Source: Paenibacillus sedimenti (GTDB taxonomy: Bacteria; Bacillota; Bacilli; Paenibacillales; NBRC-103111). Taken from it: 64,000 bases of DNA. Numbering within the stretch: the first letter of the stretch is position 1; each line of letters opens with the position of its first letter. Both the position numbers and the translations under genes were made by a program. Shown piece by piece: positions 1 through 8,720 of this stretch. The stretch is from assembly GCF_014534655.1 (NCBI RefSeq), contig NZ_JACVVD010000002.1:186001-250000 (forward strand), in the 5' to 3' direction. Under the pieces are notes generated by a model. It saw only the letters and a program-made list of their open reading frames with translations. It was not told the DNA's origin and ran no database searches.

Positions 1-453
1 CTCGTACCTGAACCTTGGGGAACGCAGATCGAGAAGGCCGGACTCGGTAAAATGGTGGCCGATTGGCAGGCAATACCGCCTAACCACGGCGATTACCCGA
101 CGGTCATTATGGTGGCCAGCGACAAGTTTATCGAGCGGTATCGGGACATGGTCAAGGGTGCGATCAAGGCGAACCTCCAAGGGATTGCCTTTATCCAGGA
201 CAACCCCGATCCGGCATACGACCTTATCAACAACCAGTTGAAGCAGTACAGCGGTAAAGGCATGGACAAAAGCTTGATCCAAGCTTCGCTATCCCGACTT
301 AAACTGACCACGGACGTGGATGTAAAGGTGATGGAGGAGATGGCGAAGGTGTCCATCGACGCCAGGTATATTAAAGGCATTAAGAAAGAGGAGCTCGATC
401 TCAGCAAGTTCGTGAATCTGTCGATGCTTGAAGAAGTGAAGAGCGGGAAGTAG
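1..453 (+). CDS. ABC transporter substrate-binding protein, C-terminal part (5' end outside window)
   Basis: The frame is open from base 1 to the TAG at 451-453, giving the last 150 residues. It begins LVPEPWGTQIEKAG, a pattern seen in SsuA/NitT/TauT-type periplasmic-binding-like proteins (aliphatic sulfonate, nitrate or thiamine-precursor binding), which bind a substrate outside the membrane for an ABC importer. The N-terminal lipobox and most of the ligand pocket lie outside the window, so the substrate cannot be named. No permease or ATPase follows; a hairpin with a T-run starts 9 bases after the stop, so this is the last gene of its operon. The family assignment rests on overall pattern only. 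Confidence 0.6.
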   Translation, partial: LVPEPWGTQIEKAGLGKMVADWQAIPPNHGDYPTVIMVASDKFIERYRDMVKGAIKANLQGIAFIQDNPDPAYDLINNQLKQYSGKGMDKSLIQASLSRLKLTTDVDVKVMEEMAKVSIDARYIKGIKKEELDLSKFVNLSMLEEVKSGK

Positions 454-461
454 GGAGTGAC

Positions 462-506
462 AGCTTGATTATATCCTTTTCAGGATTGAATCGGGCTTTT
501 TTTTTT
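462..506 (+). terminator. Rho-independent terminator after the substrate-binding protein gene
   Basis: Imperfect 16-base arms at 462-477 and 482-497 with the loop TTTC, followed by ten T residues at 497-506. It sits directly behind the stop codon at 453. Confidence 0.75.
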
Positions 507-825
507 GGAGCAGTTCATAACGAAGCTGTCATTTCGCATACGAAATGATGCTGGGATCGCGCTTTTTTATTACTCATCGTGTTGCTTGTGGCATTCCTAC
601 TAGCTCTTTCAAAAACAATCCCCCATTCCTTATCAACGCAAGCGATCGCCCGATAATTAATGTTCTTCTCAACGCATGGCGGGTATATCCAAATATAACA
701 GGAAAAGCTCCTGCTAAATTGGCAGTTACAAGCGGATTTAGGAAATCAATATGGGCTTCGAGTTCGAAATTAGCTCCGGTTTTTCCCGCTAATGTTTAAT
801 CTGTGTAGTTGTGCACGGATTGAGT
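507..825. other. Intergenic stretch without a convincing gene
   Basis: No frame here has both a ribosome binding site and family resemblance. A plus-strand open frame (545-799) has no Shine-Dalgarno sequence. The minus strand is open for about 75 codons (798 to the stop at 574-576) but lacks a plausible start; its translation looks protein-like (for example GAFPVIFGYTRHALRR), so it may be the worn remnant of a gene. Confidence 0.4.
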
Positions 826-876
826 AAAGGGCTATCCCTAAGGTCAATTCAGACCTTTTGGGATAGCCCTTTTTAT
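826..876. terminator. Bidirectional terminator hairpin, member of a repeated family
   Basis: Left arm AAAGGGCTATCCCTAAGGTC, loop AATTCA, right arm GACCTTTTGGGATAGCCCTTT, then a T-rich tail on the plus strand. It abuts the stop of the minus-strand bactofilin gene (878) and so probably ends that transcript. The same design recurs at 60341-60393. Confidence 0.7.
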
Positions 877-877
877 T

Positions 878-1330
878 TTAATTCCCGCCGGAAGCGGCTT
901 GCTGTTCGTTCTTTTGCTGCTTATGCGCCTTGGCGTCGATGACCTTGCCGCCGCTGCCGCCGCTTCGTTCAGACGCTGCCATATTCATGGAGCTGCTTCC
1001 TTGGAAAATCCCGCCCTCCTGAATGATGAAGGAACGCACATCAATGTTGCCGATCAGCACGCCGGAGCTGGTTACGATGAGCTTGCCCTTGGTATGGACA
1101 TTGCCTTTGACTTTGCCGGCAATGATGACGTCGCGGGCGTGTATGTTGGACTGCACGATGGCGTTCTCGCCGATGGTGATGTCGCCTGCGCACTCGACGT
1201 CGCCGTGCAGTTGGCCTTCGACGCGAAGGCTGGCTTCGGACATGATTTTGCCTTCGCAGATCGTACTTTCACCGATTAATGTGTCTGTCGTCTTGTCATT
1301 AATTGGCTTGGATTTGCTGCTTCCGAGCAT
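878..1330 (-). CDS. Bactofilin family protein (polymer-forming cytoskeletal protein)
   Basis: A 150-residue protein whose middle (about residues 18-110) has the regular hydrophobic and glycine spacing of the bactofilin right-handed beta-helix, for example GEST..EGKI, LRVEGQLHGDVE, IAGKVKGNVHTKGKLIV and GVLIGNIDV. Bactofilins assemble without nucleotide into membrane-associated filaments that localise cell-wall enzymes. The flexible ends are charged and glycine-rich (ERSGGSGG), as is usual. It is translationally coupled to the upstream M23 peptidase gene through a TAATG overlap at 1328-1332. That pairing is known from other bacteria and suggests the filament positions the peptidase. Confident in family, not in exact role. 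Confidence 0.9.
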   Translation of the reverse strand: MLGSSKSKPINDKTTDTLIGESTICEGKIMSEASLRVEGQLHGDVECAGDITIGENAIVQSNIHARDVIIAGKVKGNVHTKGKLIVTSSGVLIGNIDVRSFIIQEGGIFQGSSSMNMAASERSGGSGGKVIDAKAHKQQKNEQQAASGGN

Positions 1331-2331
1331 TAGCGGTCATCCTTTCTATCTTGAATAAGATAAGGGGAGGGGTTGATCTCGACACCGTTCTTGTGCACTT
1401 CATAATGCAGATGGGTACCTGTACTTCGCCCCGTCGTTCCCATGAGGCCGATCTTTTGCCCTTTCGTTACTGATTCTCCGCGTTTCACGAGCATTTTATT
1501 CAGATGCATGTATACGGTCCTCAGCCCGCGTGTATGATCCACGATAATGTGATAGCCATGCTGATTGTCGTAGCCGGCTTGCACCACTTTGCCTGCTGCG
1601 GTTACGTATACGGCATCATTCAGCTCGCCGTCAAGGTCTAACCCGGTATGCATAGTGGGCTTTTGGGTGAAAGGGTCTTTGCGTATGCCGAAACCGGATG
1701 TGATGTTGCGGGAGTCGGTAGGCCATAATGTAGGCGTGATGTTGCGAAGCCGCTCGGCTTCTTTCAGCTTCGCCTCGGACTCTGTCAAATTCGCCAGCAG
1801 CGCATTAATGTCTCCGACGAGCGAGGACAGGTCTTGTTTGGTGCTGCTGACGAGCTGGGAAACTTCCTGCGAATTAACAGGAACCTCAGTACCGCCAACA
1901 TCAGAGCCGGTTCCGGAAAAGGAGCCGCTGTTTGAAGCTGCGGATATTTTGCTTGTCCCGCCTGTTTGGCTCATCAATTGTACGACATGTTCCAGCTTTT
2001 TGATTTCCTCCAGCTTGGCTTTAAATTCATCGGTTTGTTGCGATAGGTCAATCAAATTGTTTTGAAGCTGTTCGAGTTCGCTATTTTTAAGTGTAATTTG
2101 ATCAACCAGTTGACGCTCTTGTCCATCAAACGATTGCTGCATCGAGCTCGTCGTCTTGTGGAAGTAGGTGTTCATCAAATAAATCGTGACAAAAAATCCA
2201 ATCCATACGAGCACAATCACGCTGGGCACAACATATAAACTGCTGTGTGGAAGCTTGATTCTTACGGTTCGGCGGTTGGCGCCCGGAATGATCATTAAGG
2301 TGAATTCCTTCTTACCCCAGATGAACTTCAA
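1330..2331 (-). CDS. M23 family metallopeptidase with transmembrane helix and coiled coil
   Basis: 333 residues. A cytosolic N-terminus (1-32) is followed by one transmembrane helix (about 33-55, VVPSVIVLVWIGFFVTIYLM). A long coiled coil (about 65-120, QLVDQITLKNSELEQLQNNL) and a Ser/Thr/Gly linker come next, then a LytM/M23 endopeptidase domain (about 205-325). The zinc-site motifs HTGLDLDG and HLHYEVH are both intact, so it should be an active endopeptidase cutting peptidoglycan cross-bridges, or a regulator of one. It is the first gene of a two-gene operon with the bactofilin; its stop overlaps the bactofilin start by one base. It is transcribed divergently from the germination operon. Confidence 0.9.
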   Translation of the reverse strand: MKFIWGKKEFTLMIIPGANRRTVRIKLPHSSLYVVPSVIVLVWIGFFVTIYLMNTYFHKTTSSMQQSFDGQERQLVDQITLKNSELEQLQNNLIDLSQQTDEFKAKLEEIKKLEHVVQLMSQTGGTSKISAASNSGSFSGTGSDVGGTEVPVNSQEVSQLVSSTKQDLSSLVGDINALLANLTESEAKLKEAERLRNITPTLWPTDSRNITSGFGIRKDPFTQKPTMHTGLDLDGELNDAVYVTAAGKVVQAGYDNQHGYHIIVDHTRGLRTVYMHLNKMLVKRGESVTKGQKIGLMGTTGRSTGTHLHYEVHKNGVEINPSPYLIQDRKDDR

Positions 2332-2482
2332 CCGATCCTCTTCCTTTCCGTAACAAAGTCCCCCTCCTTGATTCGATTGTATTCGTCATTGGGGCGAGTC
2401 ATGACTACTTTATTTGGACACTGGCGCAACGCCAAGAGCTTGCCGGCTTTTTGACGTACATGTTTTTGCATTGGTAAATTAT

Positions 2483-2511
2483 ACATGAATTCGAATATAG
2501 CGGGCATACTA
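2483..2511 (+). promoter_or_regulatory. Candidate forespore (sigma-G type) promoter of the germination operon
   Basis: A -10 element CATACTA at 2505-2511 matches the sigma-G consensus exactly, 39 bases before the gerA-type start codon. A weak -35 candidate ACATG lies at 2483-2487, 17 bases upstream. Germinant receptor operons of Bacillus are transcribed by sigma-G, so the context fits; the -35 is the doubtful half. Confidence 0.5.
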
Positions 2512-2550
2512 GATGGGCGTATAAGCTTGAGACGAACGAGGTGGTTTCGA

Positions 2551-4266
2551 ATGTCTGTCTGGCAGTGGATGAAATATAGACCGGTACCAAGTGGTCAGCG
2601 TGAAAAGGATAAAACGCCTCAAAAGATCATACCCGATCGTTATCTGGAGCAGCACCACGATGAAATATTATCGGGTAACCTGGATGAATCGATCCATTTC
2701 ATTCAAACAGTTCTTGGCGATAACGATGATCTGATCATTCGCAGATTCCATATATTTGGACAGTATCGGGCTGTCATGGTGTATTTTCTCAATATGATCG
2801 ATCAAGAAGGGGTTAATGCGGACGTCTTGAGACCCTTGATGACAGCGCCAACGCATCTCTCAATGGCAAGTATTGAATTGAACCAACTGAAGGATATTCT
2901 CTTATACGATACGCTCTATCACAGCATGGGTAAGCTGGAAAATAAAATTCCTCCTATCATAGATGTCATTTTACGCGGTCAAACCATTATCATTGTAGAG
3001 GGTATGGACGAAGCGATTATCCTTGGGACGACCAAGGTCGATAAACGTTCGATCGATCAACCGCTAACCGAACAGGTCATTCGAGGTGCGCGTGAAGGCT
3101 TCATTGAGCAGCTTGGCACGAATATCGCACTGCTGCGCTACCGTTTGCCGACAACGGATTTTACGATGAAGTCGCTGCAAGTCGGCAGGGTGACGAAATC
3201 CCGCGTAGCGGTTTGTTATCTCAAAGGCATTGCGAACGAAGCACTTGTGGAGGAGGTCGAGAACCGCATATCCGCTATCGATATCGACGGTATCCTGGAT
3301 GTCGGTTATCTGGAACAGTTTATTGAAGACAACCATCTCTCGCCGTTCCCGCAAATCCAGAATACGGAAAGGCCAGACAAAGCGGTCGCCAATCTGCTGG
3401 AAGGAAGAGTCATTATTCTCGTCGACGGTTCTCCTTTTGCGCTAATCGCCCCTTCGGTATTCACACAGTTCTACCAGACGACCGAAGACTATGCGGAACG
3501 CTTTCTGATGGTCAGCTTTATTCGGCTGGCGCGCTTGCTGGCGCTTGTTTTCTCGCTGGTCACTCCATCCCTCTATGTAGCGGTTATTGCGTTTAATCCG
3601 GAACTGATTCCGACTAAATTCGCTGTTGCGGTATCAGGAGGCAGGGCGGGAGTTCCTTTTCCCTCCGTCGTGGAAGTGCTGTTGATGGATGTATCCATGG
3701 AAGTGCTTCGTGAAGCTACGCTTCGCTTGCCGCAGCAGGTCGGCGGCGCCCTCTCCATTGTGGGTGTACTTGTTATTGGACAAGCAGCGGTAGCCGCCGG
3801 CTTCGTTAGCCCGATCACCGTTGTCGTCATTGCTTTAACGACGATCGGTTCGTTTGCAACACCAGCCTACAATGCGGCATTGGCATTAAGGTTGCTGCGC
3901 TTTCCCCTTGTTTTTCTGGCGGGAATGTTCGGCCTTTTCGGCGTGATGGTAGGCTTGATTTTAATTGCCAACCACGTACTTTCTTTGAAATCCTTCGGGG
4001 TTCCTTATATGAGCCCGATCGTTCCGGGTAATTATGAAGGCATGAAGGATACGGTTATGCGCGGGCCGCTATGGTGGATGAAGAAACGCCCTTCTCTTTT
4101 ACATACACCCAACCGTGATCGTGTAGGCGATGATGTGATGAACAGTCTCAAACAAACTCCGCACAATACATTAGACCCGCTGAAGGTCGGCAATGAGAAA
4201 TGGGGGGAGTCCGATGGAATATCCAAAGCAAGTCACAACGATTCAGGCGGCGGCAATTCTCATTAG
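2551..4266 (+). CDS. Spore germination protein, GerA family (germinant receptor subunit A)
   Basis: 571 residues from the ATG at 2551, preceded by GAGGTGG at 2538-2544; an in-frame ATG at 2485 lacks such a site. The N-terminal half is soluble (about residues 30-290, with GVNADVLRPLM, VEGMDEAIILGT and RYRLPTTDFTMKSLQVG). The C-terminal half has hydrophobic helices and the segment VAVSGGRAGVPFPSVVEVLLMD, typical of GerA-type subunits. The product sits in the spore inner membrane as part of the complex that senses nutrients and starts germination. The gene overlaps the permease-type gene by 53 bases and is first in the order A-B-C. The germinant cannot be predicted. Confidence 0.93.
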   Translation: MSVWQWMKYRPVPSGQREKDKTPQKIIPDRYLEQHHDEILSGNLDESIHFIQTVLGDNDDLIIRRFHIFGQYRAVMVYFLNMIDQEGVNADVLRPLMTAPTHLSMASIELNQLKDILLYDTLYHSMGKLENKIPPIIDVILRGQTIIIVEGMDEAIILGTTKVDKRSIDQPLTEQVIRGAREGFIEQLGTNIALLRYRLPTTDFTMKSLQVGRVTKSRVAVCYLKGIANEALVEEVENRISAIDIDGILDVGYLEQFIEDNHLSPFPQIQNTERPDKAVANLLEGRVIILVDGSPFALIAPSVFTQFYQTTEDYAERFLMVSFIRLARLLALVFSLVTPSLYVAVIAFNPELIPTKFAVAVSGGRAGVPFPSVVEVLLMDVSMEVLREATLRLPQQVGGALSIVGVLVIGQAAVAAGFVSPITVVVIALTTIGSFATPAYNAALALRLLRFPLVFLAGMFGLFGVMVGLILIANHVLSLKSFGVPYMSPIVPGNYEGMKDTVMRGPLWWMKKRPSLLHTPNRDRVGDDVMNSLKQTPHNTLDPLKVGNEKWGESDGISKASHNDSGGGNSH

Positions 4267-5305
4267 TACAATCATCGGTGTTGGGGTCCTCCCCCTTCCT
4301 TTATTTGCTGTTCGTTCAGCAAACACGGGTGCGCCTCTGGTAACATTCTTTGCTGTATTGGTCTCTTCGTTAGGGCTATGGGCTGTCACCAAATTAGGGA
4401 TGAGATTTCCGACCCAGTCATTCCCGCAATATAGCGAGGAGATTTTGGGCAAATGGCCCGGGAGGATCGGCAGCGGCATTGTCGTCCTCTTTTTCGCTAT
4501 TCTCGCCTCCTTGGCGTCCAGGGAATTCGGGGAAGTCGTCATCACTTCAGTCTTGAAGAAAACACCGCTTGAAGTTTCCGTTATCGTCATGCTGATGATA
4601 GCGACACTTGCGTCGCGCAGCGATATGACCACATTCACCTACATTCACCATCTCTATTTGCCCATTATTTTAGGTCCGGCCATTCTCATTGTTTCGCTCT
4701 CTTTGAAAAATGCGGATGCCGATTTTTTACTGCCGCTTTGGGGCAATGCACCACGAGACATGTTGAACGGTGTGCTGATTATCGCGGCCTTATTCCAAGG
4801 TTCGTTTATTCAAACGATTGTCATCCCTGCTATGCGTCGACCGGAAAAAGCGATGAAAGCCGGTTTTTGGGGGATGTCTATATCAGGTGCGCTTTACATA
4901 ACAATTGTCATAGCCGCTGTCGGTGTGTTTGGCCCTGCGGAAACCAAACTATTACTATGGCCTACCTTGGAATTAGCCAAGACGACGACGCTGCCCGGTA
5001 ATATTTTGGAACGGCTGGATGCCGCTTTCTTGGCGATTTGGGTAACGGCTGTGTTTACAACCATATTTGCCAGCTATTACCTGACGATTCATTTAGCAAG
5101 CAAATTATTCGGTTTGCGGGATCATCGAATGCTCTCCCTGTTTATATTGCCGTTTTTGTTTGTAATGGCGATGCTTCCTCAGAGTATTTTACAAATGTAT
5201 GAGGTCATTTCGATTGTTGGAAGGTGCGGTCTAATAATTACCATTGTATATCCAATGCTTCTTCTGATGATCGCCAACATTCGCAAGAAGGGAGGCTTAC
5301 GATGA
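4214..5305 (+). CDS. Spore germination permease, GerB family (germinant receptor subunit B)
   Basis: 363 residues from ATG 4214, chosen because GGGGGAG ends five bases upstream; an ATG at 4193 is in frame but has no binding site. The protein is almost entirely membrane helices (about ten), starting ITTIQAAAILISTIIGVGVLPLP-like, characteristic of GerAB/GerKB proteins of the amino acid-polyamine-organocation superfamily. This subunit is thought to hold the germinant-binding site in the inner spore membrane. It overlaps the gerA-type gene by 53 bases and the gerC-type gene by ATGA, so translation of the three genes is coupled. Confidence 0.93.
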   Translation: MEYPKQVTTIQAAAILISTIIGVGVLPLPLFAVRSANTGAPLVTFFAVLVSSLGLWAVTKLGMRFPTQSFPQYSEEILGKWPGRIGSGIVVLFFAILASLASREFGEVVITSVLKKTPLEVSVIVMLMIATLASRSDMTTFTYIHHLYLPIILGPAILIVSLSLKNADADFLLPLWGNAPRDMLNGVLIIAALFQGSFIQTIVIPAMRRPEKAMKAGFWGMSISGALYITIVIAAVGVFGPAETKLLLWPTLELAKTTTLPGNILERLDAAFLAIWVTAVFTTIFASYYLTIHLASKLFGLRDHRMLSLFILPFLFVMAMLPQSILQMYEVISIVGRCGLIITIVYPMLLLMIANIRKKGGLR

Positions 5306-6528
5306 ATCATCATGGATGGACTTCCTATTTTTCAAAAGCCATTATCCTTATCTGCATCTTTCTGCTCACTGCAGGGTGTTGGGATCGTCAAGAAATTGAG
5401 GAACGTGCTGTTGTTCTTGGTATTGGAATTGATCCGGCGGAGCCCGGCGCTGCAGAGGAAGAGGCACAGATTTCCCATAAAAAAGGCGCGCTGGATATCC
5501 CTGAACACGGGATGATTCAACTAACGGTGCAAGTCGCCGTTCCAGGCCGCATCCCATTAGGTCCCGGGGCAGGCGGTGAGGGTGGGGGGAAAAGGACGGT
5601 GTGGGTCGTTTCAGGCGTGGGTCATACAATAGATGATGCCATTAACGGGCTGCAGCAGCGAATAGCGTCCCCGTTATTTTTTGGGCACCTGCGTGTTATT
5701 GTCGTATCTGAAAAGGTAGCGCAAAAGGGGATGCAAAATATAAACGATTATTTTCGCCGGAATCCCGATATTCGCCGCATGAGCTGGATGTTTATCTCCA
5801 AAGGCAGCACAACAGAATTGATGAAAGCATCACCACAGCTGGAGCGGGTGCCTACCTTATATCTGATGACAACGATGGACCAAGCGGTCAAAATGGGGCG
5901 ATTCCCGAATGATTTCCTTGGTTTATTTTGGAGTTCGGTATCGGCCAAAGGAAAGGAAGGGTACTTGCCATACGCTGAACTTAAAGGTCAGGACAGTTTA
6001 CAGATCAGCGGCTTAGCTTATTTCCGCGGCGATAAATTAGTAGGAAGCGCACAACCGGTAGATATCATTCTGCTCATGGGTATCATGGGGATGAATCCTG
6101 CGGGAGGGCAGGCTTTCGTTAAAATTCCGGGTACATCTGATTACTTGGAGTTCAGTGCAAGGAGCCGCAAAGTGTTCACCAAAGTTGATATTCAAGACGG
6201 ACAGCCTCATGTACGTGTGAAAATCATGCTGGAAGGAAACATCCGGGAGAAATCGACCGAAGAGGTAAAGCTGGACCATACTGTCATACAAACGATGGAA
6301 AAACAGCTGAACAAAGATGCACAAAAGGCGTATTTGGATTTAATCCGCCGTACGCAGGAGAAGGGCTCTGACATCTTCGGCTTTGGCGAAAAAGTCCGTG
6401 CAAGGAAGTGGAAATATTGGGATCAGCATATTAAGACCAAAGAAAAATGGCAGCAGATGTACCCGGATATTAAGGTTGATCTCACCGTACAAGTAGAAAT
6501 TCGACGTGTCGGCATGAAAGCAGTTTAA
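5302..6528 (+). CDS. Ger(x)C family germination lipoprotein (receptor subunit C)
   Basis: 408 residues from ATG 5302 (GGGAGG upstream; the ATGA overlaps the previous stop). A signal peptide ends in the lipobox LTAGC with Cys26, followed by WDRQEIEERAVVLGIGID, the hallmark start of mature GerC lipoproteins. It would be anchored by lipid to the outer face of the inner spore membrane and completes the A-B-C germinant receptor. The region around residues 75-110 is rich in Gly and Pro (GPGAGGEGGGK), longer than is usual in GerKC, and is probably an exposed loop. Confidence 0.93.
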   Translation: MNHHGWTSYFSKAIILICIFLLTAGCWDRQEIEERAVVLGIGIDPAEPGAAEEEAQISHKKGALDIPEHGMIQLTVQVAVPGRIPLGPGAGGEGGGKRTVWVVSGVGHTIDDAINGLQQRIASPLFFGHLRVIVVSEKVAQKGMQNINDYFRRNPDIRRMSWMFISKGSTTELMKASPQLERVPTLYLMTTMDQAVKMGRFPNDFLGLFWSSVSAKGKEGYLPYAELKGQDSLQISGLAYFRGDKLVGSAQPVDIILLMGIMGMNPAGGQAFVKIPGTSDYLEFSARSRKVFTKVDIQDGQPHVRVKIMLEGNIREKSTEEVKLDHTVIQTMEKQLNKDAQKAYLDLIRRTQEKGSDIFGFGEKVRARKWKYWDQHIKTKEKWQQMYPDIKVDLTVQVEIRRVGMKAV

Positions 6529-6563
6529 TCCTTTAATAAGCACGTTTGAGTGGGGGAAAGTCG

Positions 6564-6776
6564 ATGGCATCAGGGATATCTATTGGCTATATCCAATTCA
6601 CCATCTATTTGTTGTGGTTGACAGGGGGGATCATGCTGCGATTTGATTTGAAGAGCTATCGGTTAAGTAAACTGGAAACGGAAGCAAAAGTAACACGGTT
6701 TCTGGGATGGTTCAACCTCGCAGCCGGCAGTATTGCTTTTGTTGGGAATTGGATTTACAAAACTTTCTTATGGTGA
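6564..6776 (+). CDS. Small two-helix membrane protein (CLC_0170-like)
   Basis: 70 residues from ATG 6564, preceded by GTGGGGGA; a TTG at 6546 is in frame but less likely. Two hydrophobic helices (about 5-25 and 46-66) flank a charged loop LKSYRLSKLETEAKVTRF. Small proteins of this kind are known downstream of ger operons in Paenibacillus and clostridia, but their function is not established. It lies 35 bases after the gerC-type stop and is probably in the same transcript. Confidence 0.75.
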   Translation: MASGISIGYIQFTIYLLWLTGGIMLRFDLKSYRLSKLETEAKVTRFLGWFNLAAGSIAFVGNWIYKTFLW

Positions 6777-6916
6777 GTCTCCATAGGGGCAGAGTAGGCC
6801 GTTAGTAGGAATTTTTGACCGTCGTTCAATTCGACATTTTTTATCGAAGGGGTTTTGGATAAGCGGGCGAATAGTTATAACTGTGTAATCCCATTTTGCA
6901 TTGGAGGAGGAGTCTC

Positions 6917-8389
6917 ATGAAAGTCAAATTATCTGTCGCTCTATTTTCTTCCGTAATTGCAGCATCGACCTTACTCAGTGGTGTCGGCTTATCCAAACCT
7001 GCTTCAGGTGTCTCAACAGCAAAAAAATATTTGATCGCTTACCAAAACAATATTCCTGCCGATTACGAGGCCTCAATCTCAGGCGCAGGAGGAAAAGTTC
7101 TACGCGTACTGCCTGAGCTCGGCTCTCTTGAAGTTGAGTCTTCAGACACTGCGTTTCTCACTAAAATCAAACAGGTGTCGGGAATTCGTGGAGCTAACCT
7201 TGAATTGGTGCATCAGCTTGATTATAAGAAGGTGGATCCCGCAGCGGCAGATGGGCAGCCGGTGACAGATATCCCTCAACATGCAGCAAGCTTCTGGGAG
7301 TACCAATGGGATGTGAAGCGTGTTACGAACGATGGAGCAACCTATGGACTTGAGACAGGAGGGAAGTTAGAGGGAGGCTCTATCAAGCATAAAGCGATTG
7401 TAGGCGTTATCGATTCGGGCATCGACGCGAACCATCCCGACCTGAAGGCAAATGTGGTAGGCGGGAAGAACTTTGTTCCTGCCGGAATAGATGCCAGTGA
7501 AACGGGAGATCCCGCTGACATTCGCGACCGGGACGGACATGGAACACACGTTGCAGGATCCATCGCGGCGAACGGTAAAGTGAAAGGGATCGGACCGGAT
7601 TTAGGCATCCGTTCTTACCGTGTATTCCCAGAAGGACAAGGTGCGCCTACCTCCTGGATCGCTGCTGCTATCGTGCAAGCGGCTAACGACAAAGTAGATG
7701 TCATTAATATGTCCCTTGGCGGGTTCGATGCCATCTCGCGGTATACGTTTGAGGGCGGAAGCTATAGCGATGTAGCCGACACACTCGTCTGGAAACGCGC
7801 TGTAGATTACGCATTAAGTAAAAATGTTACCGTCGTAGTAGCTGCGGGTAATGATTCATTAAATTTAAATAATCCTACTGAAATCACCGATTATATGAAT
7901 GCGCAATACGGAAGCCTCGGTTTCAGCTTTAAAGGGGCGTCAAGAGTAGTTCCCGGACAAACACCGGGTGTGATCACAGTATCCTCATCCAACCAATGGT
8001 CTACGGAAAAGATTGCGTTTTATTCGAATTATGGAACGAAGTCGATCGATGTTTCCGCTCCGGGTGGGGATAACGGACCGGTCTACGCTGAAACAGGGGA
8101 TCTGAATCAACGCGATTTCCATTACCGCACACTCAGCACTTGGCCAACTTATTTGCCTTCTTACTTTACGTCCAATCTGACCAGCTATGCGCTGCTTCAT
8201 GGTACATCGATGGCGTCGCCTAAGGTTGCAGGCATGGCGGGTGTTATCAAAGCCGCGCATCCGGAGCTAACGCCTTCTCAAGTAACAGCTCTTATCAGCC
8301 AAAGCGCAATTGATTGGGGTAAAAAAGGAACCGACCAGCTATATGGCGCTGGAGAGGCGAATCTTTATAATGCTTTGACCCAAAAATAA
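6917..8389 (+). CDS. Secreted S8 family serine peptidase (subtilisin-like)
   Basis: 490 residues from ATG 6917, with GGAGGAGG at 6903-6910. It has a signal peptide (1 to about 33) and an I9-type inhibitor propeptide (about 38-105, KKYLIAYQNNIPADYEASI). The S8 catalytic domain has an intact triad: Asp166 in VIDSGIDANHPD, His208 in DGHGTHVAGS and Ser431 in HGTSMASPKVAG. The oxyanion-hole Asn is in VVAAGNDS. An insert of about 50 residues around position 285-320 distinguishes it from minimal subtilisins. It should degrade proteins outside the cell. The gene stands alone: a terminator follows at 8405 and no coupled gene precedes it. Confidence 0.95.
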   Translation: MKVKLSVALFSSVIAASTLLSGVGLSKPASGVSTAKKYLIAYQNNIPADYEASISGAGGKVLRVLPELGSLEVESSDTAFLTKIKQVSGIRGANLELVHQLDYKKVDPAAADGQPVTDIPQHAASFWEYQWDVKRVTNDGATYGLETGGKLEGGSIKHKAIVGVIDSGIDANHPDLKANVVGGKNFVPAGIDASETGDPADIRDRDGHGTHVAGSIAANGKVKGIGPDLGIRSYRVFPEGQGAPTSWIAAAIVQAANDKVDVINMSLGGFDAISRYTFEGGSYSDVADTLVWKRAVDYALSKNVTVVVAAGNDSLNLNNPTEITDYMNAQYGSLGFSFKGASRVVPGQTPGVITVSSSNQWSTEKIAFYSNYGTKSIDVSAPGGDNGPVYAETGDLNQRDFHYRTLSTWPTYLPSYFTSNLTSYALLHGTSMASPKVAGMAGVIKAAHPELTPSQVTALISQSAIDWGKKGTDQLYGAGEANLYNALTQK

Positions 8390-8404
8390 GTAGAGGTATA
8401 AGTA

Positions 8405-8441
8405 AGAGCCTAGTCCTATTCATTAGGACTAGGCTTTTTTT
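8405..8441 (+). terminator. Rho-independent terminator of the protease gene
   Basis: Perfect 11-base arms AGCCTAGTCCT and AGGACTAGGCT around a 7-base loop, followed by seven T residues. Confidence 0.9.
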
Positions 8442-8481
8442 GTATGAAATGTGTGGATTTCCTCTTTTTTGTAGAAAAGTG

Positions 8482-8510
8482 TTGAAATATGAAAAAACGT
8501 GGATTAATAT
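8482..8510 (+). promoter_or_regulatory. Vegetative-type promoter of the riboswitch leader
   Basis: TTGAAA at 8482-8487, a 17-base spacer and TAATAT at 8505-8510. Transcription would start near 8517, giving a leader of about 200 bases that contains the c-di-GMP aptamer. Confidence 0.55.
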
Positions 8511-8561
8511 GGGAAATAGTCAGTTCTAAATGACTAGTGCTAATAAGTAGAAATACCTATT

Positions 8562-8684
8562 AACCAAGCAATAATGAACAAAGGCAAACCCACCGAAAGA
8601 TGGGGACGCAAAGCCACGGGTCTAAGCCATGTGTCACACCTCATGGGACGATAGCCGGGTTGCTCTATAGGAGCTTGGTTTTTT
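8562..8684 (+). promoter_or_regulatory. Cyclic di-GMP-I (GEMM-I) riboswitch with flanking expression platform
   Basis: The aptamer (about 8579-8665) has the class I signature elements in order: GGCAAACC, CGAAAG, GGGACGCAAAGCC, a CTAA junction, the variable second arm, and ATAGCCGGGTTGC closing P1. AACCAAGC (8562-8569) just upstream is exactly complementary to GCTTGGTT (8673-8680) just downstream, and T residues run on to 8684. That gives an outer stem with a T-run around the whole aptamer. A short GCTC/GAGC hairpin (8662-8674) shares two bases with the 3' side of P1. Whether ligand turns expression on or off cannot be decided by eye. The controlled gene starts at 8721. Confidence 0.92.
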
Positions 8685-8720
8685 GCTGTTTAAATTCGAA
8701 AAAATTTTAGGAGGTACATC

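Noticed and set aside
545..799. 84-codon frame at the left end
   Set aside because: No ribosome binding site; the opposite strand looks more protein-like but also lacks a start, so neither is called.
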